This document shows positions 1-6,455 of a stretch of DNA of 8,589 nucleotides, piece by piece. Every line of letters starts with the position of its first letter. Position 1 is the first letter of the stretch. Below the pieces are notes generated by a model, which saw only the letters and a program-made list of their open reading frames with translations, was not told the DNA's origin and made no database searches. The position numbers and the translations under genes were made by a program. Origin of the DNA: JAFDVL01 sp043736395 (lineage in GTDB: Bacteria > Acidobacteriota > Blastocatellia > RBC074); the NCBI GenBank assembly GCA_043736395.1, contig JAYTCQ010000261.1:1-8589 (forward strand). Reading direction: 5' to 3'.

Positions 1-80
1 CCGCACGCAGTAAGGGCGCCAGTATTCTAGAAAGTCTACATTGAGTACTGGCGCCCTTACCGCGTGCGGGCTTCTGCATT
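1..80. repeat. Long hairpin element A, left-edge copy
   Basis: Positions 1-24 and 46-69 are inverted repeats: 24 bp with one mismatch (A9 opposite C61), enclosing a 21-nt loop that contains the palindrome TTCTAGAA at 25-32. The right flank 70-80 (gcttctgcatt) is the reverse complement of the bases following the rhodanese stop codon at 8565-8575, so the full element probably has arms of about 33 bp, with its left tip cut off by the window edge. It abuts the TAA stop (80-82, minus strand) of the glycine-zipper gene. No T-run follows either arm, so it is not a canonical intrinsic terminator, although a stem this long could stabilise 3' ends or stop polymerase. It is best read as a REP- or MITE-like dispersed palindrome; the family name is not known to me. 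Confidence 0.85.
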
Positions 81-1144
81 TATCTGCGTGGCCCAAATGT
101 CTTCACCGACAACTCCGTCCCTGGATCAAAAATTAAATCTTTATTACCCTGCACATAAACCGATCCAGCACCTACGCCTGCTCCTAGAATTGCACCGATC
201 GCCGCACCCTTGCCTCCGCCGGCGATGCCTCCGATGATGGCTCCGATAGCAGCTCCACCAGCTCCGCGAATCGTCGTATCACGCGTCGTGCTTCCGGTTT
301 GCACGTTACCTTCTTCATCAACAGTTTTCACTTTTTCAGTCGCGTACACTTTTTCGACTTGGGCGTGAAATGGAATGTTCGTACCGTCTTTGAGTGTGAT
401 CGAATCGAAATCCAAAGAAAGCTGAGTCGTTCCCGACAACTTGCCTGCGCGTTTGATGTCAGCTACGTGTCCTTCGATAACAGCGTTTTCGAACTCTCTG
501 GGTTCAATCACGAACGCAGTGAATTTATCGCCAACGACATTTGTCTTCGTACTGATTTGCGTATCGAGCCTGATTCTAAAGATTGTGTCATTCGGAATGA
601 CAGTTGCAGCGTTAGCGTTAGAATTATTCGATGGGAAATTATTCGTCGAAGAATTTTGTGTAACCGTCGGTTGCGATCTTACCGAATTGTTATTCGCTGG
701 AGTCGTCATCGCTTCCAGATTCGCCGGGATTTTATAGTTCCGATCACGTCCGAGGTATGCGTCGTTGTAGGAAATTTCATAACCAAAACGATAGCCGCGC
801 TGAAATTCTCCCAAATCGCCATACGTTTTTTCATAACCGCGATTGGCGTCCGCATATAGTGTGGACCGCTGAACATCTTTTGGTTTGCTCGCATTGTAAT
901 CACTTTTGCCCGACGTAAAACCATCGTTGTATCCCGCCAGATAACCATGCTCGATAGATTTTGAAGGATTGATCGGAGTATTTGAAACGCTTGGCGAAGG
1001 CGTGTTTTGTTGAGTAGCAGCAGTTGTTGCCGGACGCTTGAGAGGTTTGCGCGGTCGTTTCTTTTGCGCCTCGACCTGATTTACGAATACTGCCAGGAAT
1101 AACAAGCAGGAAAATATTTGAATGAATCGCGTCGAAAATTTCAT
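80..1144 (-). CDS. Secreted GY-repeat protein with C-terminal glycine zipper
   Basis: This is a predicted exported envelope protein of 354 residues; its exact function is unknown. Residues 1-26 form a signal peptide (basic n-region, hydrophobic IFSCLLFLAVF, cleavage likely after VEA). A Lys/Pro/Thr-rich linker (27-60) follows, then a Gly-Tyr-rich segment with repeated GY spacing (66-133, for example HGYLAGYNDGF and FQRGYRFGY), an Asn/Ser-rich linker (about 148-185), a probable beta domain (186-270) and a glycine zipper (294-327, with GAAIGAIIGGIAGG and GAAIGAILGAG). Such zippers occur in bacterial envelope proteins that insert into or pack against membranes. The frame is open back to 1351, but I chose ATG 1144 because a signal peptide starts there and GAGGA (1149-1153, minus) lies 4 nt upstream; the 69-residue extension resembles no domain. 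The gene is followed directly by hairpin element A. Confidence 0.85.
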   Translation of the reverse strand: MKFSTRFIQIFSCLLFLAVFVNQVEAQKKRPRKPLKRPATTAATQQNTPSPSVSNTPINPSKSIEHGYLAGYNDGFTSGKSDYNASKPKDVQRSTLYADANRGYEKTYGDLGEFQRGYRFGYEISYNDAYLGRDRNYKIPANLEAMTTPANNNSVRSQPTVTQNSSTNNFPSNNSNANAATVIPNDTIFRIRLDTQISTKTNVVGDKFTAFVIEPREFENAVIEGHVADIKRAGKLSGTTQLSLDFDSITLKDGTNIPFHAQVEKVYATEKVKTVDEEGNVQTGSTTRDTTIRGAGGAAIGAIIGGIAGGGKGAAIGAILGAGVGAGSVYVQGNKDLIFDPGTELSVKTFGPRR

Positions 1145-1148
1145 AGTG

Positions 1149-1153
1149 TCCTC
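1149..1153 (-). promoter_or_regulatory. Ribosome binding site deciding the start at 1144
   Basis: On the minus strand GAGGA is followed by 4 nt and then ATG (1144-1142). This supports the internal signal-peptide start over the longer open frame that begins at 1351. Confidence 0.7.
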
Positions 1154-1170
1154 AATTGGGAAAATAGCAG

Positions 1171-1212
1171 GAGTGCGGTAAAAGCATAATGCGCACTCTT
1201 CATCGAATGCAA
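1171..1212 (-). promoter_or_regulatory. Possible promoter with flanking inverted repeat
   Basis: On the minus strand a weak -35-like TTGCAT (1212-1207), an 18-bp spacer and a -10-like TATGCT (1188-1183) precede the glycine-zipper gene. An exact 7-bp inverted repeat, GAGTGCG (1171-1177) and CGCACTC (1192-1198), brackets the -10-like hexamer, as an operator would. Both hexamers match the sigma-70 consensus poorly, so the promoter is tentative, while the inverted repeat is seen directly. The rest of 1145-1365 holds nothing else that I can recognise except the heptamer repeat. Confidence 0.25.
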
Positions 1213-1342
1213 GCGGAGATAAGATGCGGGTTGAGGTGTGAAAGATGCTTTTTGGATGGGCTTTGCGCTTAGGGCTTTCGACTTTGGTCAGGAATCGAAA
1301 ATCTTTTTTGCATTTAAAGGAACTCACCCACCACAATTGTAT

Positions 1343-1369
1343 ACTCATCACTCATCACTCATCACTCAT
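1343..1369. repeat. Tandem 7-bp repeat (ACTCATC), nearly 4 units
   Basis: Three exact units of ACTCATC (1343-1363) are followed by a partial unit, ACTCAT (1364-1369). On the minus strand it reads TGAGTGA repeated. The stop codon TGA of the DUF5916 gene (1368-1366) is the first part of the array. Because 7 is not a multiple of 3, the array puts TGA in all three frames just after the gene. It resembles the short heptameric tandem repeats known in cyanobacterial intergenic DNA in form only, not in sequence. Confidence 0.9.
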
Positions 1370-3804
1370 TTAATACTTTTACGAATCAAGTAAGACATCT
1401 TAATGAAAAATGTTCTGCCGTTGCGTTGGAGGCCGGGTTCGAAGCGGTCGGTGAAGGGGCTGAATCCGCGATAATTGAAATCATCATTATAGCCAACATA
1501 AAACGCGGTTCCGGGGTTTGGAGTCCATCCAAAAAGGAACTGGCTGCGAGACCGTGCAGATAAGGTTGAGTAATCAATTCGACTTGTTAATACATAAAAT
1601 CTGGTGAACTGGTATGAGCTTCTAAAGGAAAAAATATTATCTTCGTAAGCCAGCCGTTTTGTATCGTTTCGCGTTAATTTACTTTTCGTGTAGTTGAGTG
1701 AAAATCGTAACGCATCGGCAGGTTGATAGCTTGCGCTGAAACTCGCTTCAAGAGATTTTCCAACACCAGGATCAAGGGGAGGGTTTGGGTTAAATAAGGC
1801 CGCCGGACTTATTCGTGGAAATCTTCTTCCTCCTCCAAAATCATAATCGAATTCACTAGATGAATAACCGACTTCGCCACCGAACGAGTATCTTTTACTG
1901 GGCTTGGCTTCGATAAACGTGAATACGCTGTTGCGGAATGTGCTACGTTCAGAATCGCCTGAAAATGCACCGACGCGATTAATTTTTCGTTTGGCTCCGA
2001 ATTCTTCTTCGAAAATTCTTTCGTACCCGCGATTCCCGCCGAAACCCCATCCAATTTGTTTTTTGAATTGTAAAAATAAGTTACCGCCAGTTGCGAAATT
2101 TTGAGAGCGGCCTTTCCAATCATAGTTGATGATGACGCGGCTAAAATTTCGCCAGAGCACTAACGGAGAATTTTGTTTGCGTTTGGGGTCACTGCTGAAA
2201 CGGATGAAAGCCCCGTTAAAATTGGTTCCCGTGCGTCGTGTGAAGCCAACATCGGCGCGATAATCTTTTGTTCGCCCTTCGCCATAAAGGAAAAATCCTA
2301 CGCGGCGACTGGTGAAATCCAGATTCGCAGAGTATCCGAATCCATTGCCTGTTCTGAAAATATTTTGGTCTTCATCGGGGCTGTAAAAAAAGCGGCGAGA
2401 ATTTGTGCCGAGCGCTTGAAAGGAAAAAATTGTTTTCTGATTCAGTTTGAATCGTCCGTCAATTCCGCCGACGTGATTATGTTTTTCAATGAAATTGTAC
2501 GTCGTACCGATGATCCCGATTTCTGATTGAGTGCCGACATCACGTTTCACGCGCACGACACCGATGTAGGCTTTATGGTCAACAAATTTGGCAATACTGG
2601 CGAAATTAACGGGATCATTTCGTTCATCTTCGCTGTAATTTCCGGGAGCCCGATCCGCTGCCAGCATGATGCCAAATGAATTTCTACCGCGCTTGCCGCT
2701 TAGTTTCGCAGCATAGTCGGGATCAATAATCGAACGTGTATTCAAAGGCGAAAGGGGAGTCTGAAAAATTTGAATCCCTTCCAAAAAGAAGGGACGTTTT
2801 TCTTCAAAAAAGATCGGAAAACGTTGATTCGCCGTGACGACAGTTTGATCGGCTTCGACCTGCGCGAAGTCAGGATTGATCGTGAAGCCCAACGAAATAT
2901 TTGGCGTTAATCCATATTTTAAGGTGAGGCCGGGATCGAGATTAATCGGTTGATTCACGAATCTTCCCGGATCGTTCGGTGAGGAAATTCCAGCCGTGAG
3001 AGCCGAAACTCTACGCCCACTTTCAGAGATAGTCAGGCTTGGGGTAATTTCTAAATTATGCTCGGTCGAGATGTCTTCGAGGCCTGTAATGTGACCTTCC
3101 TGATTCAGAAACCCATTTTGATCACGCGAAATGGGCATCCTGGAATTTTGTTCATTATTCGCATGCTTGATTCTTCTGGATAAATGAAGTCCCCAGATTT
3201 TGCCTTTTCCGGCTTCAAACCGTAGTGAATTAAAAGGCACCGCAACTTCGACAATATATCCATCATCAATCACGGTTCCTTTGGATTCCATCACGATGTC
3301 CAGACTGTAATCTTCATCGTTATTGAGAGAGCCTTCGTTGAAAGCGCCATCCGCTTGAATGCCGAGTGGATTGAAATTCAGAAGATACGATTTCCGCTTA
3401 TCGTTGAACGTGTCGAGTGAGATGCCGACATTGTCATCATCAAAAATATCGTCGCGTTTGGCTACTGTCGCACGTACCTTGCCCGGTTCGTCCCAGGCTC
3501 TGAAGCCGAAATATAAATGTGTTGACGTATAACCAATTCGGACTTCGGTGGGATGCGATGGCGCAATATTTTCACCAGGTTGCGTTTGCAGGAAATCCTT
3601 AAAAATGGCTGCTGATTTCCATACTTCGTCGTTGAGATTTCCATCGATGATTGGTGCGGAAGAGAAGCGGGAAATCGGAATCGGCTTGGATTTTTCAGCA
3701 GGAATCAGAGCAGATTTAGTAATTTTTTGCCCAATGGTCGGAAATTGAAAAACGAATCCTGAAATAAACAGGAATGTTCCAAGATTGTATAATCTCCTCA
3801 CCAT
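1366..3804 (-). CDS. CBM9-like / DUF5916 outer-membrane protein
   Basis: This is a predicted outer-membrane protein of 812 residues. Residues 1-27 form a signal peptide (MVRRLYNLGTFLFISGFVF). Residues about 50-245 resemble the family 9 carbohydrate-binding-like domain seen at the front of DUF5916 proteins: IDGNLNDEVW, then GYTSTHLYFGFRAWDEP, then DDNVGISLDTF. The remainder is the DUF5916 region, marked by the diagnostic stretch NPDFAQVEAD...FFEEKRPFFLEG (about 310-343), followed by aromatic-rich alternating strands to the C-terminal FFIKMSYLIRKSIK, typical of a beta-barrel. The ligand and role are unknown for the family; polysaccharide or peptide handling at the surface is only a guess. The start is uncertain: ATG 3804 places the signal peptide well, but TTG 3813 is in frame 9 bp upstream and neither has a clear ribosome binding site. 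A purine run, GAGGAG, lies inside the first codons with no in-frame start behind it. Confidence 0.88.
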   Translation of the reverse strand: MVRRLYNLGTFLFISGFVFQFPTIGQKITKSALIPAEKSKPIPISRFSSAPIIDGNLNDEVWKSAAIFKDFLQTQPGENIAPSHPTEVRIGYTSTHLYFGFRAWDEPGKVRATVAKRDDIFDDDNVGISLDTFNDKRKSYLLNFNPLGIQADGAFNEGSLNNDEDYSLDIVMESKGTVIDDGYIVEVAVPFNSLRFEAGKGKIWGLHLSRRIKHANNEQNSRMPISRDQNGFLNQEGHITGLEDISTEHNLEITPSLTISESGRRVSALTAGISSPNDPGRFVNQPINLDPGLTLKYGLTPNISLGFTINPDFAQVEADQTVVTANQRFPIFFEEKRPFFLEGIQIFQTPLSPLNTRSIIDPDYAAKLSGKRGRNSFGIMLAADRAPGNYSEDERNDPVNFASIAKFVDHKAYIGVVRVKRDVGTQSEIGIIGTTYNFIEKHNHVGGIDGRFKLNQKTIFSFQALGTNSRRFFYSPDEDQNIFRTGNGFGYSANLDFTSRRVGFFLYGEGRTKDYRADVGFTRRTGTNFNGAFIRFSSDPKRKQNSPLVLWRNFSRVIINYDWKGRSQNFATGGNLFLQFKKQIGWGFGGNRGYERIFEEEFGAKRKINRVGAFSGDSERSTFRNSVFTFIEAKPSKRYSFGGEVGYSSSEFDYDFGGGRRFPRISPAALFNPNPPLDPGVGKSLEASFSASYQPADALRFSLNYTKSKLTRNDTKRLAYEDNIFSFRSSYQFTRFYVLTSRIDYSTLSARSRSQFLFGWTPNPGTAFYVGYNDDFNYRGFSPFTDRFEPGLQRNGRTFFIKMSYLIRKSIK

Positions 3805-3940
3805 AGGCACCAATCAGATTTTGAATATCACTTAGACGGAGTTAGCTATGAACTTCTTCCGTAAAAAACGATTCTGAATCAAAAAAGTTCTATTTTATTT
3901 ACGAAGGTTGGAATTTGAGGTGAAGGTAGGGAGGCGTTTT

Positions 3941-3994
3941 ACTTGTTCAGGGTTACGCGTGAGCAGCTGCATTCACGCGTAACCCTGAACAAGT
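3941..3994. repeat. Perfect 22-bp-arm palindrome (hairpin B)
   Basis: Arms 3941-3962 and 3973-3994 are exact reverse complements over 22 bp, with a 10-nt loop that itself begins with the palindrome GCAGCTGC (3963-3970). It lies one base beyond the TAG stop (3998-3996, minus) of the desaturase and about 140 bp upstream of the DUF5916 gene. In minus-strand reading the stem is followed by AAAACG and in plus-strand reading by GCTATG, so there is no U-tract and it is not a typical Rho-independent terminator. It shares no clear sequence with element A. It may end desaturase transcription or protect its 3' end, or it may be a repeat-family member. I see no convincing promoter in 3805-3940. Confidence 0.88.
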
Positions 3995-3995
3995 G

Positions 3996-4877
3996 CTATG
4001 CGGTTTGTTCAAGGTTTTTCATTCGATTTCTGAGCTTGGGCTGTTGCGCTCTAATGTCGTAAGCGAGACCTAATGATTTAAGTCCGCAGATCACGTACCA
4101 GCCTAAATCAATTTGGTACCATTCACGTGCAAACTTCGCAGCGTTCGCGTCACCGTGATGATTGCGATGCCAGTTCTCGCCCCAGGCTCCGCCCTGTAAT
4201 GGCCCCAGCCACCACATATTTCGGCTGGAGTCTACGCCCTCCGGCAAGCCCGGCGTCATGTGCAGAATGCTATTTACAGTCATCTGAAAATGCAGGGCAT
4301 AAATTAATCGAATCGCGCCGATCCAAAAAAATCCTTCCCATCCAAGCAATGCACCGGAAAAGATGGAAATCGCCAGTAAAGGAATCTGCATCTTGAACCA
4401 AAAATGATAGCGCGGTTTGTCTAAATCAGGACACCATCGGCTGACTTCAGACCCCGACCACTGATAAATCCAGCGAATGTGCGCCCACCAGAATCCACCG
4501 TGACGCGGACTTGAAACATCTTCTTCGGTGTCAGCTTTCGAATGATGATGGCGATGATTCGCAACCCATGACATCGGCGAACCAGAGCCATTAAACATCG
4601 TGAAGAAAATGAGAATATCTTCGACTACGCGATTCAGTTTTAAGGCGCGATGTGAAAGTGAGCGATGATAACAAACGGTCGTACCGACTCCACCAATGAT
4701 CGTTAAAACAGCGGTGATTAAAAAAACTTTCAGGCTGGGAATCGGAAACAGAATTAAACCTGTAATCGCTAAAATATGAATAATAACCAAATAAAATAAG
4801 ATTGAAGCGTTTCCTGCGGACGACTTCCACCAAGGTAAAGTCCACGGTTTTTGAGCGGTAAATTCGTTGTTTTGCAA
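3996..4877 (-). CDS. Membrane acyl-CoA/acyl-lipid fatty-acid desaturase
   Basis: This is a 293-residue integral-membrane di-iron desaturase of the delta-9 type (acyl-CoA desaturase/SCD-like family), which introduces a cis double bond into a fatty acyl chain using oxygen and electrons from a redox partner. All three histidine boxes are present: HRSLSH (71-76), HRHHH (108-112, followed by SKADTEED like the family's HHxxxDTxxD) and ENWHRNHH (234-241). The extra ligand motif NSILH (202-206) is also present. Hydrophobic pairs at about 26-66 and 165-200 fit the four-helix topology. The length is normal for bacterial members. It likely adjusts membrane fluidity. No electron donor is encoded nearby. 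The exact acyl carrier and double-bond position cannot be read from the sequence. Confidence 0.95.
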   Translation of the reverse strand: MQNNEFTAQKPWTLPWWKSSAGNASILFYLVIIHILAITGLILFPIPSLKVFLITAVLTIIGGVGTTVCYHRSLSHRALKLNRVVEDILIFFTMFNGSGSPMSWVANHRHHHSKADTEEDVSSPRHGGFWWAHIRWIYQWSGSEVSRWCPDLDKPRYHFWFKMQIPLLAISIFSGALLGWEGFFWIGAIRLIYALHFQMTVNSILHMTPGLPEGVDSSRNMWWLGPLQGGAWGENWHRNHHGDANAAKFAREWYQIDLGWYVICGLKSLGLAYDIRAQQPKLRNRMKNLEQTA

Positions 4878-4882
4878 ATTGT

Positions 4883-4888
4883 CCTCCT
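4883..4888 (-). promoter_or_regulatory. Strong Shine-Dalgarno fixing a TTG start
   Basis: The minus strand reads AGGAGG, 5 nt, then TTG (4877-4875). No ATG or GTG in the right frame sits at a suitable distance, so this perfect site decides the rare TTG start of the desaturase. Confidence 0.8.
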
Positions 4889-5046
4889 GGGAGTTGTGAG
4901 AAACAGTATTTGGGGCAAGCTGAAAACTATCATTAAATCGCAGGAAGGCGAAACGGCGAGCGTGGCTAATACAATAATATTACAATTCGTTGTGTGGGCC
5001 TTCATCAGTCTCTTTTGCAAATCTCAGAGCAAAAAATTGTCAGGCG

Positions 5047-5052
5047 TATAAT
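5047..5052 (+). promoter_or_regulatory. Candidate -10 box (TATAAT) upstream of DJ-1/PfpI gene
   Basis: This exact TATAAT lies about 98 bp before the ATG at 5150. No good -35 hexamer is found 16-18 bp upstream, so it may need an activator or may be chance in an AT-rich stretch. A second, weaker -10-like TAGAAT is at 5100-5105. The divergent spacer 4878-5149 otherwise holds only the inverted repeat at 5103-5129 and the two ribosome binding sites; I could not place a desaturase promoter with confidence. Confidence 0.3.
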
Positions 5053-5102
5053 TTATAAATGCTTTCTCCATGTTACTTTCACGTTTCTCTAGACAAAGGT
5101 AG

Positions 5103-5129
5103 AATGACTGATTACAAAATCAGTTCATT
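5103..5129. promoter_or_regulatory. Inverted repeat in DJ-1/PfpI leader
   Basis: AATGACTGATT (5103-5113) and AATCAGTTCATT (5118-5129) pair over 11 bp with one bulged T around an ACAA loop. It ends 8 bp before the Shine-Dalgarno site at 5137. It could be an operator, since it overlaps the TAGAAT box, or a leader hairpin affecting translation. Confidence 0.45.
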
Positions 5130-5136
5130 CACATTC

Positions 5137-5142
5137 AGGAGA
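5137..5142 (+). promoter_or_regulatory. Ribosome binding site AGGAGA for 5150
   Basis: AGGAGA is placed 7 nt before ATG 5150, which fixes the start of the DJ-1/PfpI protein. Confidence 0.75.
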
Positions 5143-5149
5143 ATTCCCC

Positions 5150-5704
5150 ATGAAAAAAATTCTAATAATTACTGGCGATGGTGGCGAAGGATTTGAAACG
5201 CTCTATGCTTACCACCGATTCTTAGAGGCGGGTCACGAAGCCGTGATCGCTTCCACGCTCCGTAAACGTATGCACCTCGTTATTCACGATTTTGAAGAGG
5301 GCTGGGACACGTATGTCGAGCGCAAAGGCTATCAGGTCGAATCCCATCTGGCGTTCAGCGAAGTTAATGTGGATGAATATGATGCGGTCTTAATTCCTGG
5401 TGGTCGCGCTCCTGAGTATTTGCGTCATAACGATTTAGTCAAATCCATTGTGGCGAAATTTGCCGCGCAAGGAAAATGGGTTTGGGCGATTTGTCACGGC
5501 GTTCAGGTGTTGGTTACTTCGGGCGTCTTGAAATCTGGCACACGCGTGACAGCGTATGAACATTGCCGTTCAGAATGCGAATCGGCTGGGGCGGAATACG
5601 TCAGCGAATTACAAGCCGTGCGAGACGGGAAAATCGTGACCGGACAAACCTGGCAATCGCATCCTGAATTTTATCGCGAAGTTTTTAACTGTCTCGCACA
5701 GTAG
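5150..5704 (+). CDS. DJ-1/PfpI family protein
   Basis: This 184-residue cytoplasmic protein has the class I glutamine-amidotransferase-like fold. The nucleophile elbow is AICHGVQ with Cys115-His116. Glu13, in GGEGFETL followed by YHR (21-23), aligns with the active-site Glu12 of the archaeal PfpI protease PH1704. GGRAPEYLR (84-92) would supply the oxyanion loop. The family includes proteases, glyoxalase III/deglycase-type enzymes and stress proteins such as YhbO/YajL, so the substrate cannot be assigned. Unlike many relatives, the loop after the central strand reads TGQTWQSHPEF rather than TSRxPxD. The stop codon TAG lies inside the left arm of the inverted-repeat element that separates this gene from the next operon, so it is probably transcribed on its own. 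Confidence 0.9.
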   Translation: MKKILIITGDGGEGFETLYAYHRFLEAGHEAVIASTLRKRMHLVIHDFEEGWDTYVERKGYQVESHLAFSEVNVDEYDAVLIPGGRAPEYLRHNDLVKSIVAKFAAQGKWVWAICHGVQVLVTSGVLKSGTRVTAYEHCRSECESAGAEYVSELQAVRDGKIVTGQTWQSHPEFYREVFNCLAQ

Positions 5705-5831
5705 CGAAAACTTTCCAGTTTGCGTGAATCGCGACAAATTAATTTTTTGAAAAAGAAGTATCGCGGACAAGGTTCGTAACACAGAAGAATATTTCCGATG
5801 AAAGCCAGGCAAACTGGAAAGTTTGCCCTAC
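5701..5831. mobile_element. 131-bp MITE-like element with terminal inverted repeats
   Basis: Positions 5701-5723 and 5809-5831 are inverted repeats matching at 21 of 23 positions, with an uninterrupted 16-bp core (5708-5723 and 5809-5824). The interior contains an imperfect direct repeat, TCGCGACAA (5729-5737) and TCGCGGACAA (5761-5770), and a T-run (5743-5748). There is no coding capacity. Each arm is also a small hairpin by itself, so a pair of opposed REP-like palindromes is an equally good reading. No target-site duplication could be established. The left arm contains the TAG stop of the DJ-1/PfpI gene, and the right arm ends 4 bp before the methyltransferase ATG. Confidence 0.6.
5808..5827 (+). 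repeat. 8-bp hairpin with GGAA (GNRA) loop
   Basis: GGCAAACT (5808-5815), GGAA and AGTTTGCC (5820-5827) form a perfect stem closed by a GNRA-type tetraloop. It lies 8 nt before the methyltransferase ATG. The only Shine-Dalgarno-like string upstream, GGAAAG (5816-5821), sits in this loop and stem. Confidence 0.65.
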
Positions 5832-5835
5832 AATT

Positions 5836-6447
5836 ATGAATACACTCCATGAACAGTTCGGCGACATAGATATTTATTTATTCGATCAAATTCTGAAAGG
5901 CCGCTTCACGCCGGGAATGAAAATTCTGGATGCTGGATGCGGTGGTGGTCGCAATATTATTTATTTTTTGCGCGAAGGCTATGAGGTTTTCGGCGTAGAC
6001 GCCAGTACCGAGAGCATAGCTTACGTGCGCCGCTTGGCTCATCATCTGGCGCCAAAGCTCCCGCTTGAAAATTTTCAATTGGCGGAAGTTGATAAAGTGA
6101 TTTTCGGGGAAGCAAAATTCGATGTCGTGATTTCCAGCGCAGTCCTTCATTTTGCAAATGACGAAGAGCATTTTATGCGAATGTTGCAAGGGATGTGGCA
6201 ACAGCTCAAAACCGGTGGCATGTTTTTTGCACGTCTGGCATCAAATATTGGGATTGAAAATTTGGTTCAGAAAATTGACGGGCGTCGCGGAGTGACTCTT
6301 GATGGCGGTGCGTATTTTTTGGTAGATCAGGAATTTCTACTGGCCCTCACCGAACAATTAAATGCTGAGCTGATTGAACCAATTAAGACGACGAATGTTC
6401 AGAATTTACGGTGCATGACGACGTGGGTACTACGGAAAAAAGCCTGA
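5836..6447 (+). CDS. Class I SAM-dependent methyltransferase
   Basis: This 203-residue cytoplasmic enzyme transfers a methyl group from S-adenosylmethionine to an unidentified acceptor. Motif I is KILDAGCGGGRN (29-40), the acidic residue after strand 2 is Asp55 in VFGVDAS, the post-II region is FDVVISSAVLHF (95-106), and motif III is LKTGGMFFARL (124-134). The overall look is of a small-molecule methyltransferase of the UbiE/TehB type; the acceptor cannot be read out. No ribosome binding site lies at normal distance from ATG 5836, and the frame is open upstream only to 5743 without a better start. It is the first gene of a run with an exporter (8-bp gap) and a lipoprotein (2-bp gap), so all three are probably co-transcribed. 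Confidence 0.9.
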   Translation: MNTLHEQFGDIDIYLFDQILKGRFTPGMKILDAGCGGGRNIIYFLREGYEVFGVDASTESIAYVRRLAHHLAPKLPLENFQLAEVDKVIFGEAKFDVVISSAVLHFANDEEHFMRMLQGMWQQLKTGGMFFARLASNIGIENLVQKIDGRRGVTLDGGAYFLVDQEFLLALTEQLNAELIEPIKTTNVQNLRCMTTWVLRKKA

Positions 6448-6455
6448 GAGAATTA

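Noticed and set aside
1..69. Element A as a canonical Rho-independent terminator
   Set aside because: The stem is far longer than usual and no T-run follows it in either direction, although a role at 3' ends remains possible.
299..859. Long plus-strand open frame opposite the glycine-zipper gene
   Set aside because: It lies wholly antisense to a well-supported gene, has an Arg/Ile-biased composition typical of an antisense shadow, and has no ribosome binding site or domain.
1145..1351. 69-residue N-terminal extension of the glycine-zipper protein
   Set aside because: A clear signal peptide and ribosome binding site begin at 1144; the extension has no domain-like features and would bury the signal peptide.
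1343..1369. CRISPR array
   Set aside because: The units are 7 bp and directly adjacent, with no spacers and no cas genes in the window.
2173..2526. Plus-strand open frame inside the DUF5916 gene
   Set aside because: It is antisense to a continuous, motif-bearing coding frame, with no recognisable domain or start signal.
4851..5051. Short open frame in the divergent intergenic region
   Set aside because: It overlaps the desaturase start and its ribosome binding site and has no start signal of its own.
5701..5831. Remnant of an insertion sequence
   Set aside because: No transposase fragment is present in any frame within the 131 bp, so only a non-autonomous or REP-like origin can be claimed.
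6411..6455. GTG start for the MFS exporter
   Set aside because: It would overlap the methyltransferase by 37 bp and has no ribosome binding site; ATG 6456 follows a purine-rich site and standard operon spacing.
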